From NCBI GenBank assembly GCA_006176705.1, contig QRFJ01006053.1:1-64000 (forward strand): a stretch of 64,000 bases of DNA, in the 5' to 3' direction. Position 1 is the stretch's first letter; the number at the start of each line of letters is the position of its first letter. A program made the translations under genes and the position numbers. Origin of the DNA: Cocos nucifera. Lineage: Eukaryota > Streptophyta > Magnoliopsida > Arecales > Arecaceae. The notes below the pieces were generated by a model. The model ran no database searches, had not been told where the DNA came from, and worked only from the letters and a program-made list of their open reading frames with translations. This document shows positions 46,587 to 58,955 of the stretch, piece by piece.

Positions 46587-47607
46587 TGAAGTTCTTGGCC
46601 AGAATCCTTGGCCGCCAACCCCCTCCTATGGAATTCATCAACCTCCTCAGAGGTGAGTTCACACTACAGAGCTTCTCGAAAGCATATAGAAGTCCAGCAA
46701 CATAATCTTGAATAGTAAAGGAGAACTATTGTTATATTAACCTTGCCTTTTGACTAGAAATTAATGATAGGCTTAAGCCCCAGTCACACTCCTCCAGTCA
46801 CACTCCTTTTGGACGAACTCCTCAAGTTACACTCCTTTTAGATGAATTTCTTCAGTCGTACTCCTCTTGGATGAACTCCTCCAATTACACTTCTTTCGGA
46901 CAAACTCCGCCAATCGCACTTCTTTCGGACGAACTCCTTCAGCCGCTCTCCTCTCGGACGAACTTCTTTAATCGCATCCCTTCTGAATGAACTCCTCTAG
47001 TCGCACTTCTTTCAGGCAAACTTATTCCAGTCAACAGGCAAACTCTTTTTAGTTGATCTCCATCCAGTCGAACCTCTTCTAGTTGTCTAGAAGGACCTCA
47101 TCATCCATGTGAATTCAGCTTCCAACTCGACACAAACCAACTTACATGTGAATGACCTTAGAGAAGTCCAAACTTTTCTGGAACTATCATGATTTGAAGC
47201 CCTTCACTACCAACATCCATTCCATTCAAGCCTCAACTATTAAATCTCAATAGACTGGCATGTCATGATAATGGACACCATCCTCCATAACAAACTTTAC
47301 GTGGCTTCGAATGATCCACCATCAGATGATTATGACTGTCACCATCAGTTTGTTACATACTCCATTTATAAAAGAAACCCTCCAAATATATTTTTTCCTA
47401 AGCTCTCTTTCCCTTCCCATGACTCTACTTCTTTATTTCCTAAGCACTCCAATCCAATTGGCCAAAAAATTAACTTGAGCATCGGAGGATCCTACCGGAG
47501 CCACCCACATTTGATTTGGACTTTATTTTGCAGGTCCCATTGATGGCCTCACATTCTCAACTCTAGCAACCTCCGACGTCCTCATGGATTTTTGCACCAA
47601 TAATTAT

Positions 47608-49886
47608 TCACAACCAAATGATGGACTGTTAATAAGGATGACAATGTCCATGGAGCATAGGTTGCTATATGCCATATAGATTGGTTGTCCTCTTAACTAA
47701 GGAGTATGAAGACACTAGTACGGCATATAGATGAGATGTAAGGGTACATCATCACTGAACATGATCAACTTCAAAGCATTCTACTGTCGAGAATGTCTTT
47801 GAGGGGACATTGGTATAAGTATCCCTTAAATCTGAGATCACCTCAGTGGTTTGCAAGCAACTCACTATACTTTAGTATCAACTAACTAAATTTCTAATTC
47901 AATAATGAAAGATTTTTGGGCATAGTCAAGTACTTGCAAAGTTGGTGTGTGATCAAGATGGGATTGACCACTCCAAGAGTTGGAGAAGAATGTATCACTG
48001 TATTTCAATATAGCAAAATCTTAGCCAAGATAATCAATAAGATGGATTTGGTATTTTGAAATACAATGTTGACAGCTTGATCAGAGTTGAAAGTTGAACT
48101 TTGAGGCATCCCATGAGTATTTTGGATAAGGGGATGAATTATATGAAAACTATATCCATATGGATTCTAAGGATGTTGTTTTATACATTCAACCTATCCG
48201 ACCGTCGGGTACCATTGCTAGATGGTACTTTAATTGGTATAAAAATTTATTTCTATCCTACCGACTTAGATTCGAATCTATTGGGTCAAACATATAAGAG
48301 TTTATGATCTGATCGTATGGTTAATCAACGATTAAGAATCATTCTAGGGTTAAGCGATCAATACAATTGATATTTAACCTAGTGCAAGTATGGCAGGAGG
48401 ATCGATTATCAATTGGATTGCTAATTGGCTTAATTTATTTAAGTCAGTATGTTGAGATCAAGTCTAATTAAATATAATTTAATTAAATTTAATTTGGACT
48501 TGATTAGATCAAGTCCAATTAGTTTATTGGATAAGCCAATTGCAAGGTAGAACGAGTCCTAATTCAATTAAAACTAGTATCAACCCAATTTTTAATTTGA
48601 TTATAAATTAAATTAAAATTAAATCTAATTTAATCTAATTTAATTAGATTCTTAATTGAGTTAGGATCTAATTTAATTGGATTTATTTATTTCTAATTTA
48701 ATTTAGTTTGATAAATCATATTTGACCAAGTCAAATATGGAATCCTAGTAAAACTAGGATTCTCTACCTTGCACCACCTATATCCCATGCCCATCTCATG
48801 CCCCTTCTCTTGGCTTTTTATGTGGAAACACCCCTCTCCCTAATCTTCATGCATGCCCACCCTCTCTCTCTCTTTCTTATTTGGCAATAGGTTGTGGACC
48901 AAGTCAAAAGAAGGTAAGTAGTTTTGGTTTTGAATTCTATATGATAAAATCCCAACAAACCAAAACACCTCCCTTGTGCCACCCACTCCTATTTTTCCTC
49001 TAGTTTCTATGGTGAAAAAAGGATGTTTTGTGCACCACATACAGCTGGTCCATGTCAGAAAAAAGGAGGGAGCACCCAAGTGTTGGGCGCCCCAACTAAT
49101 TGCTTAAATTGGTCCTGCCTTGTCTAGGTATTTGACCTAGACAAGGACTCTTCCATATCTTTTTATAAAGAGGTATTTTTGGTCTAATTTTCTAATATAA
49201 TCCAGACATTAGAGAGGGCTATTATGCTTGTGAAAATTAGAGAGAGAAACCCTTGGGGCATGGGGATTTCATAGACACCAATATAGGTGTCTAGGTGAGA
49301 GAACAGAGAAGAAGAAGAAGGTCTTCTTCTAGGGTTCTTTTGTTCTTTCCTTCTCTTCCTCCTTGTTAGAGATATTTGGGAGTTATCTCAAATTTAAAGT
49401 CTCTTCCTTTTATTTTGATTTTTGGAGTGTCCAAATCTTGAAAAAGGAAGCACCGGATTGACCATCGAAGGATCAGCATAGTACTAGCATACTGTGCTGA
49501 TTTTCGAGCATCGGACTTCTAATTGAGATTCATGGACTTGTATGGACATCCCTCCGAGGTTGGACATATGTGTGGCTTAGAGATACATCTTCAAGCCTAG
49601 ATCAACAAGTTAGAATATTTACTTACATAGATAATATGGATCTGATCCTTTGTTACATACCTGCAATAGATCTAGTGTAGATCCATATTGATGTGATCAA
49701 TATGTCTTTCTCTTCTAATGATTTTTAATTTTTGATTTAATCTCATACTATAATCATATAATAGGATTCTAGATCTAGGGGTTCTCTAATTTTTATGAAT
49801 TAATTTTAATTAATTCCTATCTTTCATTGCCTAAATCTAAAAAAAATTTAAGATCTAGTCCTAAAATCCTAGATCTGGTTCCTTCA
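47608..49886 (+). mobile_element. Cop-1 3' LTR, second part
   Basis: This continues the LTR begun at 6609. From ACCAAATGATGGAC onward it follows Cop-C LTR 18120-20810 with substantial divergence (GTACTTG... CGGGTACCATTGCTAGATGG near 48205). It ends GGTTCCTTCA at 49886, where minus-strand copia sequence begins. No gene is supported in it; the short ORFs at 48101 and 48840 fall inside the LTR. Confidence 0.75.
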
Positions 49887-50795
49887 CCTGGAGTTCTCCA
49901 TTGTCAAGGATCAGAAACGTATCCTTAGTCCTTCTCAAGTACTTAAGGATAGATTTTATAGAAGTCCAGTACTCTTCGTCTGGATTCAATTGGTACTTGC
50001 TAATGACACTTATAGCATGTGTGATATCAGGTCGTATACATAGCATGGCATACATGAGGCTCCCTATTGCCAAAGCATAAGGGATCTTGCTTATGTGTTC
50101 AATCTCCTTAGGTATTTTGGGACACATCTTCTTAGAGAGATGAATGCCATGTCTGAAGGATACTAGTCTCCTATTGGAGTTTTCCATGTTCAACCTTTTT
50201 ATCACCTTCTCTATGTACATCTTCTGTGATAGACCCAGCATCATATTTGGTCTATCCCTATAGACCTTAATTTTCAATATGAAGGATGCCTCTCCTAGGT
50301 CTTTCATAGAGAACTCTTTCGACAATCACATTTTGATCGGGGTCAACATGAGAATATCATTTCCAATTAGGAGAATGTCATCCACGTACAGTACGAGGAA
50401 GACAACAACACTCTCACTAACCTTTTTGAAAACACAAGGCTCTCCTCATTTTCAATGAAATCAAATAATTTAATTACATTATTAAAATGAATATTCCAAC
50501 TTTGAGATGCTTACTTTAGTCCATATATGGATCTTTGCAGCTTGCAAACCTTGTGATCACTATCACTGGATGTGAAACTAAGGGACTATTCCATATAGAT
50601 ATTTTTCTCAAGATATCCATTTAAGAATGTCGTTTTCATATCCATCTGCCATATTTCATAATCGAAATACGCTATGATTGCAAGCAATATGTGGATGGAT
50701 TTAAGCATGGCTACTAGCAAAAAGATATCCTGATAGTCCATGCCTTCATGCTGACTATATCCTTTCGCTACTAGCCTAGTCTTGAATGTCTCTAT
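49887..50795 (-). pseudogene. Cop-F RT fragment (minus)
   Basis: A minus-strand copia RT piece is open for 154 codons at 50325-49861, of which the last part past 49887 is Cop-1 LTR. It has KEFSMKDLGEASFILKIKVY, KIPYALAIGSLMYAMLC and RPDITHAISV, plus YVDD at 50377-50388. Upstream codons toward 50790 give the RT fingers (FDYEIWQMD-like). It is the oldest layer visible: Cop-1 interrupts it on the left and Cop-A on the right (50796). It is closely similar to Cop-A and Cop-B pol. Confidence 0.8.
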
Positions 50796-53115
50796 TGTTA
50801 GATATATGTGCCCTAGAAGCCAGAATTAGCTGATACTTGTAATACACTTCTAAGGATAAAATTATAATTTTGACTATAAATAATAAAATAGATTATTTTC
50901 TATCACATATGTGTATTTAGTATCTGTGATACATCCCTTGAGTTAATGGTAATGATAATTCTTATTTTCAAGAGTTGAAAATTTAAGACAAGAATTTTTC
51001 ATTATTAACTCATAAAATGCTCCTGATCGTAGGATCATCATGAGGATGGGGATTGATTCGGAAGGTTAGTGTACAATCGCTTCTTCATAGTAGATGAGTC
51101 TTAAGTCTATGGTGTAGAGACACCGAAGCAAGAGTATAAGAACTCGTTAAAGAATGAGGGCACTAAGCGTGACCACCTCGAGTAGTTATAAGGAAGTCTA
51201 TCTTCTCGTCAATGACTGACTCGAAGCTACAGTGGTATGTCTGATTCTTTAACCTGAGCTATATCGACAGTTCACCTTGAGGGTATTATAGTTTGACGAC
51301 ACCATGACTCAGTCTCCTAGCCATTTGGAATCCTGAGGTGTATATTGGCTATAGCATGTTCATCGTAGGAACTGGATTACACCAAGATGGAATCTATCTA
51401 CCTCGGTGGATGAGGAGCAGCCCTATGATGATCATGAGAATCAAGTCCATAAGCCCATGGCCATGGCAGAGAGTGAAATAATAGAAAGAGTTTCTATTAA
51501 GGTTTTCACATCGACTTGAATCGAATGATTAAATCATATGATAGAAATTAGGGTTTGACGAGTTCACCTTAACCCTAATCTGATCGGGGCTCAAGATAGA
51601 AGAACTTAATCACACAAGTAGCTGCACTAAGAGATTCATTTTCAATTTTGATGGATTGCCACCATATACTGCTAGGTATCATTGGTGGATTTTGGGAGCA
51701 ATTAGAATGATTTAGATGATCGATCATTCTAGTTGTCTGAATCAGAAGAGTTCTGATCCATCGAAAGAAGTTTCGATGATGTCGATGATAGAGATCACGA
51801 CATATCCCATTACCATACAAAATTGAACCTAACTAGGATCACACAAATAAGGGTTTGGATCTGGATATCATCAATTAGACTAATCCAGTTTAATTGATTT
51901 GAATTAGATTCAATTAGGTTCAAGAAAATCGTGCTAGCACACGATTGAACCTAACATTCTTCTTTTTCTATCATTAAAAGTTATCTCGACTGAGCCAAAT
52001 ATGTTTGTGCTCACTCAGGTACCTTTACCTAGTCTGACTGAGCTTGTCTAGGTTAGAAAAGGGTTGTCTTAATTTATGAGATAAATTTGAGACAACACCT
52101 GACCATTTTTCGTCACCTACTAATTCTTGTCCTTTGACTTTGGTCAAACATTGACCTTTTGACCCTTGGACATCTGCCCATGTGTCATGCACCCATGGAG
52201 AGATATTTTGTCCTGTCCCTACTAAAATTTGGATCAGGCAATGGAGGGGGCATGCCTAGGATGGCGTGTGCCCATGTGGATAACGCCTGGAGTCCCATAA
52301 CGGATGGAACTCCAGGTTGCTTTCTTGGATTCAAACTAGGTGACCCTTACCTATAGACTTTGACAGTCTTAGGCACCATCCTAAGGATGAATCTATGGGG
52401 CTCTCATCTGATTGGATCAGGTGATGTCATCCCATCAATCAGATTTAGATCTGATTGCACGAAAGAGCAATGATTGGCCAGGATGATGTGGCACTGCATG
52501 GCGCAGCAGGGTCTATAAATAAACCCTATCTGCGCCCAACTTTTTCAGAGTTTCTCTTAGCCCATGCTCCAAGGCTGCCTCTCTCCCTCCTCCATGCCAT
52601 CTTCTAATCATCTCCCTCCTCTCCACCTTCAGCCTCTCTCTCCTAAGTCCAAGTTGGGCTTCAGTTTGGTGCGATCCGAGGCAAGAAAAGGCTGACGAGA
52701 AAGGAAGAAGGCAGCACTGCTGCAGAGACGACAATGGCTGATCTTCAGAAAGGAGTTTTGAAGATCCTCCAAATCAGATCTAGATCTAATTTTTGAAGAT
52801 AAGAGATAAAGAAGGAGAAGATCTCTAGATCCAGCCTAAGTGGATACCGGTAGAGGCCAGGCGCTTGCGTGGCTAGATCCAGAACCTCAGGCAATCAGCA
52901 GGATCATCAAATGGATAATCGGATTACCCATATCAAGATAAAATTAATTTAGATTTAATTTAATTTAATTATTTTTATTTATTAGATTATAAAATTAGAT
53001 CTAAAAAGTATCAGATCTTGATTTAGATCTAAGAGAAAATTTTTGAAATATGTCTCTTGATCCAATCAGATCTGAACGAACCTGATCCTGAGAAAAATCA
53101 GGATTTTTTCCTTCA
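50796..53115 (+). repeat. Cop-A 5' LTR
   Basis: It begins TGTTAGATATATG and ends TTTCCTTCA. The TATA box TATAAATA is at 52514-52521. By eye it matches the 3' LTR at well over 90 percent in the first 500 bp. ORFs on its minus strand at 51575 and 52513 are not genes. Confidence 0.93.
52514..52521 (+). promoter_or_regulatory. TATA box, Cop-A 5' LTR
   Basis: GTCTATAAATAAACCC would set transcription about 30 bp downstream. The same box is at 60670-60677 in the 3' LTR. Confidence 0.65.
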
Positions 53116-53117
53116 AC

Positions 53118-53132
53118 TGGTATCAGAGCCAG
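53118..53132 (+). other. Cop-A primer-binding site
   Basis: TGGTATCAGAGCCAG begins two bases (AC) after the LTR's terminal CA and is complementary to the initiator-Met tRNA 3' end. Confidence 0.92.
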
Positions 53133-54988
53133 GTTCCCATTAAAATTTATTTAGATCTAATTTAATCTAATAAATTAGTGATTTTAGATATCACATGAGA
53201 TGTGATTAGATCTAAAATTAAAAAATTAAAAAAATTAAAATTAATTAATCTAGATCTAATATGTATGAGATACATAACTAGACTAGGAATAGAATTATTC
53301 TATGTGTAGTCTAGTATAATCATAATTTTTATTTGATTAAATTATAATTTTTAAATCTATTTATTTACTTATTTTTTGATATTATAAATATTATAATTAG
53401 ATCTAAAAATAAAAAATAAATTAAATTTAATTTTGTTCATATGAGATATGATAGTTGCATGTTTAGACTAGTTGTAGAATAGTTCTACAAAAGGTCTAGA
53501 TTAAATTTTATTTGATGATCAAATTTAAATTTAATTTTTTAGATGATTATGAGATAATTTAGATCTAAAAACATGCATGATATGATGTATGCAAAATATG
53601 TTTTAATTAGATCAATTTTCTTATATGAGATATATGCTTAGATCTAACTAGTTTTGTAGATTAGTTGTATTTTTGATTAAGGCATTCTCCTTGGCCGTCC
53701 GGTCATCATAAGAACAAAGTAAGGATTTAAAGACCCTCTCCTCCCATTCGAATGGGGTGTTCTTATGATGTGTAGGGGTGCTGTGCGTTCGTCCTTAATC
53801 AAAAATTGAAAACTTACTTTCTGCAAAATCCTAGATCCTGAAATCCTAGGATCTTATTTACATGTTTTGTTTATGAACCCTAAACTTAATTAAGAATTAA
53901 GATTATGAAATATATTAGATCTAAAATTAAGAAATTTTTAGATCTAAGACATGTTCATAAAATTGGGTTCGGGCTTGGGTAGCTCAATTAGGTCTAGCGG
54001 TTGATCAAACCGAATCAAGAGTTGGTTAGATGGGATCAACAGTGCTTAAATTGACCAGCCTAATAGGATTAAGTCTGGGTCAAGATCGAGTCACGTGAGT
54101 GATCGATCAAGCTAAGACCTAATTAGGCTCAGTGGTTAGAGTCTGGATTGTAGGCTAACCCGATTGGTTCTGGCTCAATAATTTGGTGTCTAAGGTAAGT
54201 TTGGCAGATACGATCGACTGATTTTTAATTGGGAGCTACTCGACTCGAATGCATTCTTATCGAGTTAATGGCATATCCCTTCCACCGGTCTCACTTACCT
54301 GGCCATGTTTGTTGACTCAGTTCTGATCTGAGGTGGTCAATAATCCGAGCTAACCCATGCCACTAGGTTAGTCATAATGGTTATGACTATGTCAAGTCTA
54401 GTTTAATGAGACCTAAATCAAATCTTCCTAAGAAAAGATTAAGTCTAAGGTCTTCCACCATTGTAGATGTGCGGGCCCTTCCGGGGTTGATTGTTCTCGA
54501 CTGGTTACAGTGGCTTCAGTTGCATCCGAAAAGATGCAACCATGTCTATTAGGCATTGGATGCTATGGGCTGGAGGATGGATTGGGCTCAATATTTTGGA
54601 TACGGTGAGAGACTCAATTAGGAATCCAATCTATGCAAATGGTGGGTCTGACTTAACTAAGGAGTGGATCAATATTTCGGACATGGTGAGATTCATGAAT
54701 TAGAGACCAAGTTTGGGTGCACCATGATTAGAGAATCATTGAACAAGAGTTGTTCACTCATTGGCTAACCCATCACCAATAACTGTTAGGTGAGGTGATG
54801 AGTCAGTTGGTGGGACCGCACCACCCACTAGAAATCATAATCATGGAGATTTTTGCATCTCTACAGAGGGAAGTGTAGGGATCCAAGAAAATAGTGGGAG
54901 CTAATTTATTTAAAAATAAAATTTTTAAATAAATTGGTTAAGTCTTAATTACAATATCTAACTAGAAACTTTGACTCTCTATAGAAAA
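53133..54988 (+). other. Cop-A untranslated leader
   Basis: This 1.86-kb leader has no credible coding sequence. It holds a strong inverted repeat (53704-53715 with 53759-53770) around a 14-bp palindrome. A consensus splice donor (TCTAAG then GTAAGT) is at 54195, and an acceptor-like TTTGACTCTCTATAG ends at 54984, four bases before the gag ATG. The same landmarks occur in Cop-B. Confidence 0.5.
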
Positions 54989-55800
54989 ATGTCTGCATCC
55001 AACCCACTAGCACGAATCCTGGACACCCATAGACTGACCGAACCAAATTACAAGGATTGGCTCCAAAACTTCAAAATTATTTTGGGTTTTGAGAAGTTAA
55101 CTCATGTATTGGACCAGGACCCTCCCACCTTACCAGCTCGTCCATCTGAACAGAGAGCATCTCTGGATAAGTGGACAGATGAAGATAATAAGGCTAGATA
55201 CTACATGTTGGGCTCAATGTCTGATGAACTTCAGCACAACATGAAGATATCAGGACTGCTCGCCAAATGTTGGCTCACCTACAGAAGATGTTTGGTGAAC
55301 AGAGTCGTGCAGCCAAGTATCAAGTCACTAAATGACTGTTCAAGGCTAAGATGCATGATGGGCAGTCAGTCCAAGATCATTGTCTGATGATGATCAAGAA
55401 CTTGGAAGAGCTTGAGAAGCTCGGAGTGAGGTTGGACTTGGATCTACAGAATGATATAATTCTGCAATCCTTGACTGATGCGTATGGACAGTTCATCATG
55501 AACTACCATATGCATAAACTTCAAAATTCCTTGGCCGAACTTATGAACATGCTGGTTACCGCTGAGCTTTCCATGAAAGGTTCTAAAGGCTCAGTGCTTG
55601 CTATGGAACAGACTTCTTCCAAGAGAAAGTCTTTTGAAAGAAGAAGAAGTCTGTGAAAAAGCAAAAGGTGGAAGGAGGAAAGAAGAAAAGGCAGAGCTGA
55701 AGAAGAAGGCCGCTGACAAAGAAAAGTATTTTCATTACAACAATGATGGCCACTGAAAGCGGAACTGCCCTACTTACCTGGCCACCCTAAAGAAGAAGGA
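54989..55800 (+). pseudogene. Cop-A gag remnant
   Basis: The ATG at 54989 gives SASNPLARILDTHRLTEPNY, the usual N-terminus of copia gag (UBN2-type fold expected). The frame shifts near 55270 and continues at 55351-55656 (VQDHCLMMIKNLEELEKLGV; LMNMLVTAELSMKGSKGSVL). A Lys-rich stretch precedes the zinc knuckle at about 55728-55775, which reads YFHYNNDGH and then RNC with a stop for Trp. Two knuckle Cys are Tyr. I prefer this ATG to an upstream in-frame TTG because it follows the acceptor and matches gag starts. Confidence 0.82.
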
Positions 55801-58800
55801 GGCAGGTCCTTCTGGAGGTATGCTCGTTATTGAGTCTAACCTTATGATTTCTTCTGCATCCAGTTGGGTGCTTGACTCTGATTCTAGTGCTCACTTGTGC
55901 ACTTCTATGTAGGGTCTTGAGGATAGCAGGAGGCTGAGGGATGGTGAGATGATCCTACGCATCGAAAATGGAGCAAGAGTTGCTGTCGTGGCCATGGGAA
56001 CATATCCTCTTCGACTATCATCTGGTTTAGACTTAGTATTAAAAGACTATTATTATGTGCCTGCAGCAAGCAGGAATTTGATTTCTGTTTCTTGCCTTGC
56101 ATTAGAAGGCTATGTAATTAGTTTTCTTAAGGACCATTGTAACATTCTTTATGAAAGAAATAAAATTACAAGTGGTTTCCTTATTAACGGTCTTTATCAG
56201 TTACATATTGATGTATCTATTTTTAATTTCGAGCAAAATGTGAATGCCATAAAATCAAAATGACCTAGGGATAGTCCAAATGATAGGTATCTATGGCACC
56301 TAAGACTAGGTCATATAGCAGAAGATAGGGTTAACAAATTAGAGAAAATCAGGCTATTGAGTCCGTTGACTTTTGAGTCATATCCAATTTGTGAATCATG
56401 TCTTCATGGCAAAATGACTAAGCTTTCTTTTGTAGGACATGGGGAAAGGGCCAAGAATCTTCTTGCCCTAGTACATACTGATGTGTGCGGCCCATTTAAT
56501 GTGCCGACTAGAGGCAACTTTGTCTACTTCATAACCTTTACCGATGATTTATCTAGGTATGGGTATGTGTATCTTATGAGACATAAGTCTGAAGCTTTTG
56601 AAAAGTTCAAAAAATTTAGACATGAGTAGAAAAGCAAATTGGAAAACCCATTAAGGTTCTTCGATCAGATCGAGAAGGTGAATATCTTAGTCGAAAATTT
56701 CTGGACTATCTCAAGAAAAATGGCATAGTCTCTCAATGGACTCCACCTGGAACACCTCAACTCAATGGAGTTTTAGAATGGAGGAACTGGACCCTATTAG
56801 ATATGGTCCGATCCATGATGAGCTTCACAGACCTTCCTGATTTTCTTTGGAAGATACTGTTTGTTAACTGCAATATACTTACTAAATAGGGTTCCCTCTA
56901 AAATTGTTCCTACCACACCATATGAAATATGGCATGGTAGAAAACCAAGTCTGAGTCATCTCAGAATTTGGGCTTATCCGGCTCATGTCAAAAGACAACA
57001 AGCGGACAAGTTAGACTTTAGGTCCTTTAGAGCTCGATTTATAGGATATCCTAAAGAGTCATTAGGATATTATTTCTACATTCCAGAAGATCATAATGTG
57101 ATTGTGAGTCGACATGCCATTTTTCTTGAAAAATAGTTTATTCAAGATAGCGGCATTGGAAAGCAGATCAAGCTCGAGGAGAAAGTCTCACAAGAGCAAC
57201 GAGCTAAGGACCAAATGGAACCAAATCAGGTTGAGCCAATCCATTCACTACTCCTCTACCTCATTAGATCGAAAAGATTTTCCCATCCCCTGAGAGGTAC
57301 TTAGGTACTATTTTAGAGAAAGTAGAAAAAATATTCTCATAGGTAATGGGGTTCATGGTGATGATCCCAAAATCCTATAACGAAGCGATATCAGATATCG
57401 ACTCTCGAGAAATGGTTAGAGGCAATGAAGTCAGAAAATTGACTCGATGCACTCAAACCAAGTCTGTAGACCTTGGTAGATCCACCAGAAGGTATAGTAC
57501 CTATTGGGGTAAATAGGATCTACAAGAGAAAGATTGGTGCAGATGGAAATGTGGAGACATTCAAAGATTAGATTAGTGGCAAAAGGTTATAGTCAACGCG
57601 AAGGCATTGACTATCAGGATACCTTTTCGCCAGTAGCTATGCTAAAATCCATCCGCACATTGCTTGCTATTGCAGCCTATTTCGATTATGAAATATGGCA
57701 AATGGATATGAAAATGACATTCTTAAATGGATATCTTGAGGAAGATATCTATATGGAACAGCCGCTAGGTTTCACATCCAGTGATGATGATCACAAAGGT
57801 ATGCAAGCTGCAAAGGTCCATATATGGACTTAAGCAAGCATCTCGGAGCTGGAATACTCATTTTAATGATGTGATCAAATTGTTTGATTTCATCAAAAAT
57901 GAGGAGGAGCCATGTGTCTTCAAAAAGATCAGTGGGAGTGCTGTTGTCTTCCTCGTATTGTACGTGGATGACATCCTCCTTATTGAAAATGATATTCCCA
58001 TGTTGACCATAGTTAAAATATGGTTATCTAAAGAATTCTCCATAAAAGACTTAGGAGATGCATCCTTTATTCTAGGAATTAAGGTCTATAGAGATAGACC
58101 AAATAGGATGCTAGGACTTTCATGAAAAATGTACATAGAGAAAGTGCTAAAGAGGTTTAACATGGAAAACTCTAAGAGGGGTTTAGTATCCTTCAGACAT
58201 GTCATTCATCTTTCCAAGAATATATGCCCTAGCACACTTGAGGAAATAGAACGCATGAGCAAGATCCCTTATGCTTCAGCAATAGGGAGCCTCATGTATG
58301 CCATGTTATGTACACGACCAGATATAGCCCATGCTATGAGTGTCACGAGCAGATATCAGTCGAATCTAGGTGAAGAACACTGGACTTTTGTGAAATGTAT
58401 CCTTAAGTACTTGAGAAGAACTAAGGATATGTTGTTGGATTTTGGTAATGGAGAACTTTAAGTCCAGGGGTACATAGAGTTGGACTTTATGTCCGATGTA
58501 GATGATCGAAAGTCAACATCTAGAAGTCTGTTTGTGTGCAATAGTGGAGCTATCAGTTGAAAAAGTTTCAAGCAGACAATGATAGCAGATTCTACCATGG
58601 AAGCAGAATACATCGCTGCATCAGAAGCTGCAAAGGAGGCATTTTGGTACAAAAAATTTACCGCAGAGATCGAAGTGATGCCATCAAATGCCATTCCTCT
58701 ATACTGGGACAACAATGGTGCCATAGCTCTTGCAAAGAAGCCGAGGTCTCACTAGAAATTTAAGCCCATCGAGCATCGATACCACCTCATCCGCGATTAT

Positions 58801-58940
58801 CTCGAGAAAGGTTACGTCGAGGTCAAGAGAGTCGACTCCGCAGATAATGCGGTGGATCAGCTTACAAAGCCATTGGGTCAGCAGAAGATCGAAGCCCATC
58901 TTGAGAAGACGGGACCTAGATTTGTAGCCAATTGGCTCTA
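55801..58940 (+). pseudogene. Cop-A pol remnant: protease, integrase, RT, RNase H
   Basis: Protease begins near 55862 (WVLDSDSSAHLC, where D-S-G has become D-S-D) and runs in the open frame 55949-56263. GAG-pre-integrase and integrase follow: RYLWHLRLGHIAEDRVNKL, CLHGKMTKLSF, HTDVCGPF, and the later SDREGEY and VLEWRN boxes that supply D and E. The integrase end is at 56861-57136 (FIGYPKESLGYYFY). RT spans about 57490-58460, with YGLKQASRSWNTHF and YVDD at 57961-57972. RNase H ends near 58940 (EAEYIAASEAAKEAF, WDNNGAIALAKK, LTKPLG). Stops and frame shifts break it into at least six open pieces. Confidence 0.88.
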
Positions 58941-58942
58941 GG

Positions 58943-58955
58943 TCAAGTGAGAGTT
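58943..58955 (+). other. Cop-A polypurine tract
   Basis: TCAAGTGAGAGTT abuts the 3' LTR TGTTAGATATG. It is purine-rich and sits at the place expected for the plus-strand primer. Confidence 0.6.

Larger units (their letters stand above)
6821..47602 (+). mobile_element. Tat-1: Ty3/gypsy element, Tat lineage, with nested insertions
   Basis: The 5' LTR (6821-7920) and 3' LTR (44270-47602, interrupted) flank, in order, gag, protease, RT, RNase H, a second RNase H of the archaeal type, integrase, a tandem-repeat array, an antisense gene and a polypurine tract. It is flanked by actat (6816-6820) and attat (47603-47607), a TSD with one mismatch, inside the Cop-1 3' LTR. The second RNase H, the region 3' of pol with repeats, and the antisense ORF are the known marks of Tat/Retand/Grande-like plant elements. 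The nested insertions are Cop-B (with Cop-C and Ath-E inside) and a solo LTR-A. All sense frames are broken. Confidence 0.88.
44270..47602 (+). repeat. Tat-1 3' LTR, interrupted by a solo LTR-A
   Basis: LTR bases are 44270-44298 and 46587-47602, about 1040 bp after removing the insertion and one TSD copy, against 1100 bp in the 5' LTR. It begins TATTAGGG for an expected TGTTAGGG and ends GCACCAATA. The 29-bp minisatellite is at 46781-47030 and an intact TATAAAAG at 47367-47374. The ORF at 47265-47543 parallels one at 7589-7783 and is LTR sequence. Confidence 0.85.
1..49886 (+). mobile_element. Cop-1: Ty1/copia element, 5' part outside the window, interrupted
   Basis: This is the outer plus-strand copia element. 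Its leader and pol occupy 1-6608, and its 3' LTR starts at 6609 and resumes at 47608 after a nested gypsy element. The LTR ends with CA at 49886, and its parts add up to about 2.5 kb against 2.9 kb in the related Cop-C. At 49887 the sequence changes abruptly to a minus-strand copia RNase H/RT fragment, which is taken as the target site. The 5' LTR lies left of the window, so this element's own TSD cannot be checked. It is the host of Tat-1 and of a solo LTR at 2367-4647. Confidence 0.8.

Noticed and set aside
53118..53132. tRNA-like sequence TGGTATCAGAGCC
   Set aside because: Only the tRNA 3'-end complement is present and it directly follows an LTR, so it is a primer-binding site and not a tRNA gene.
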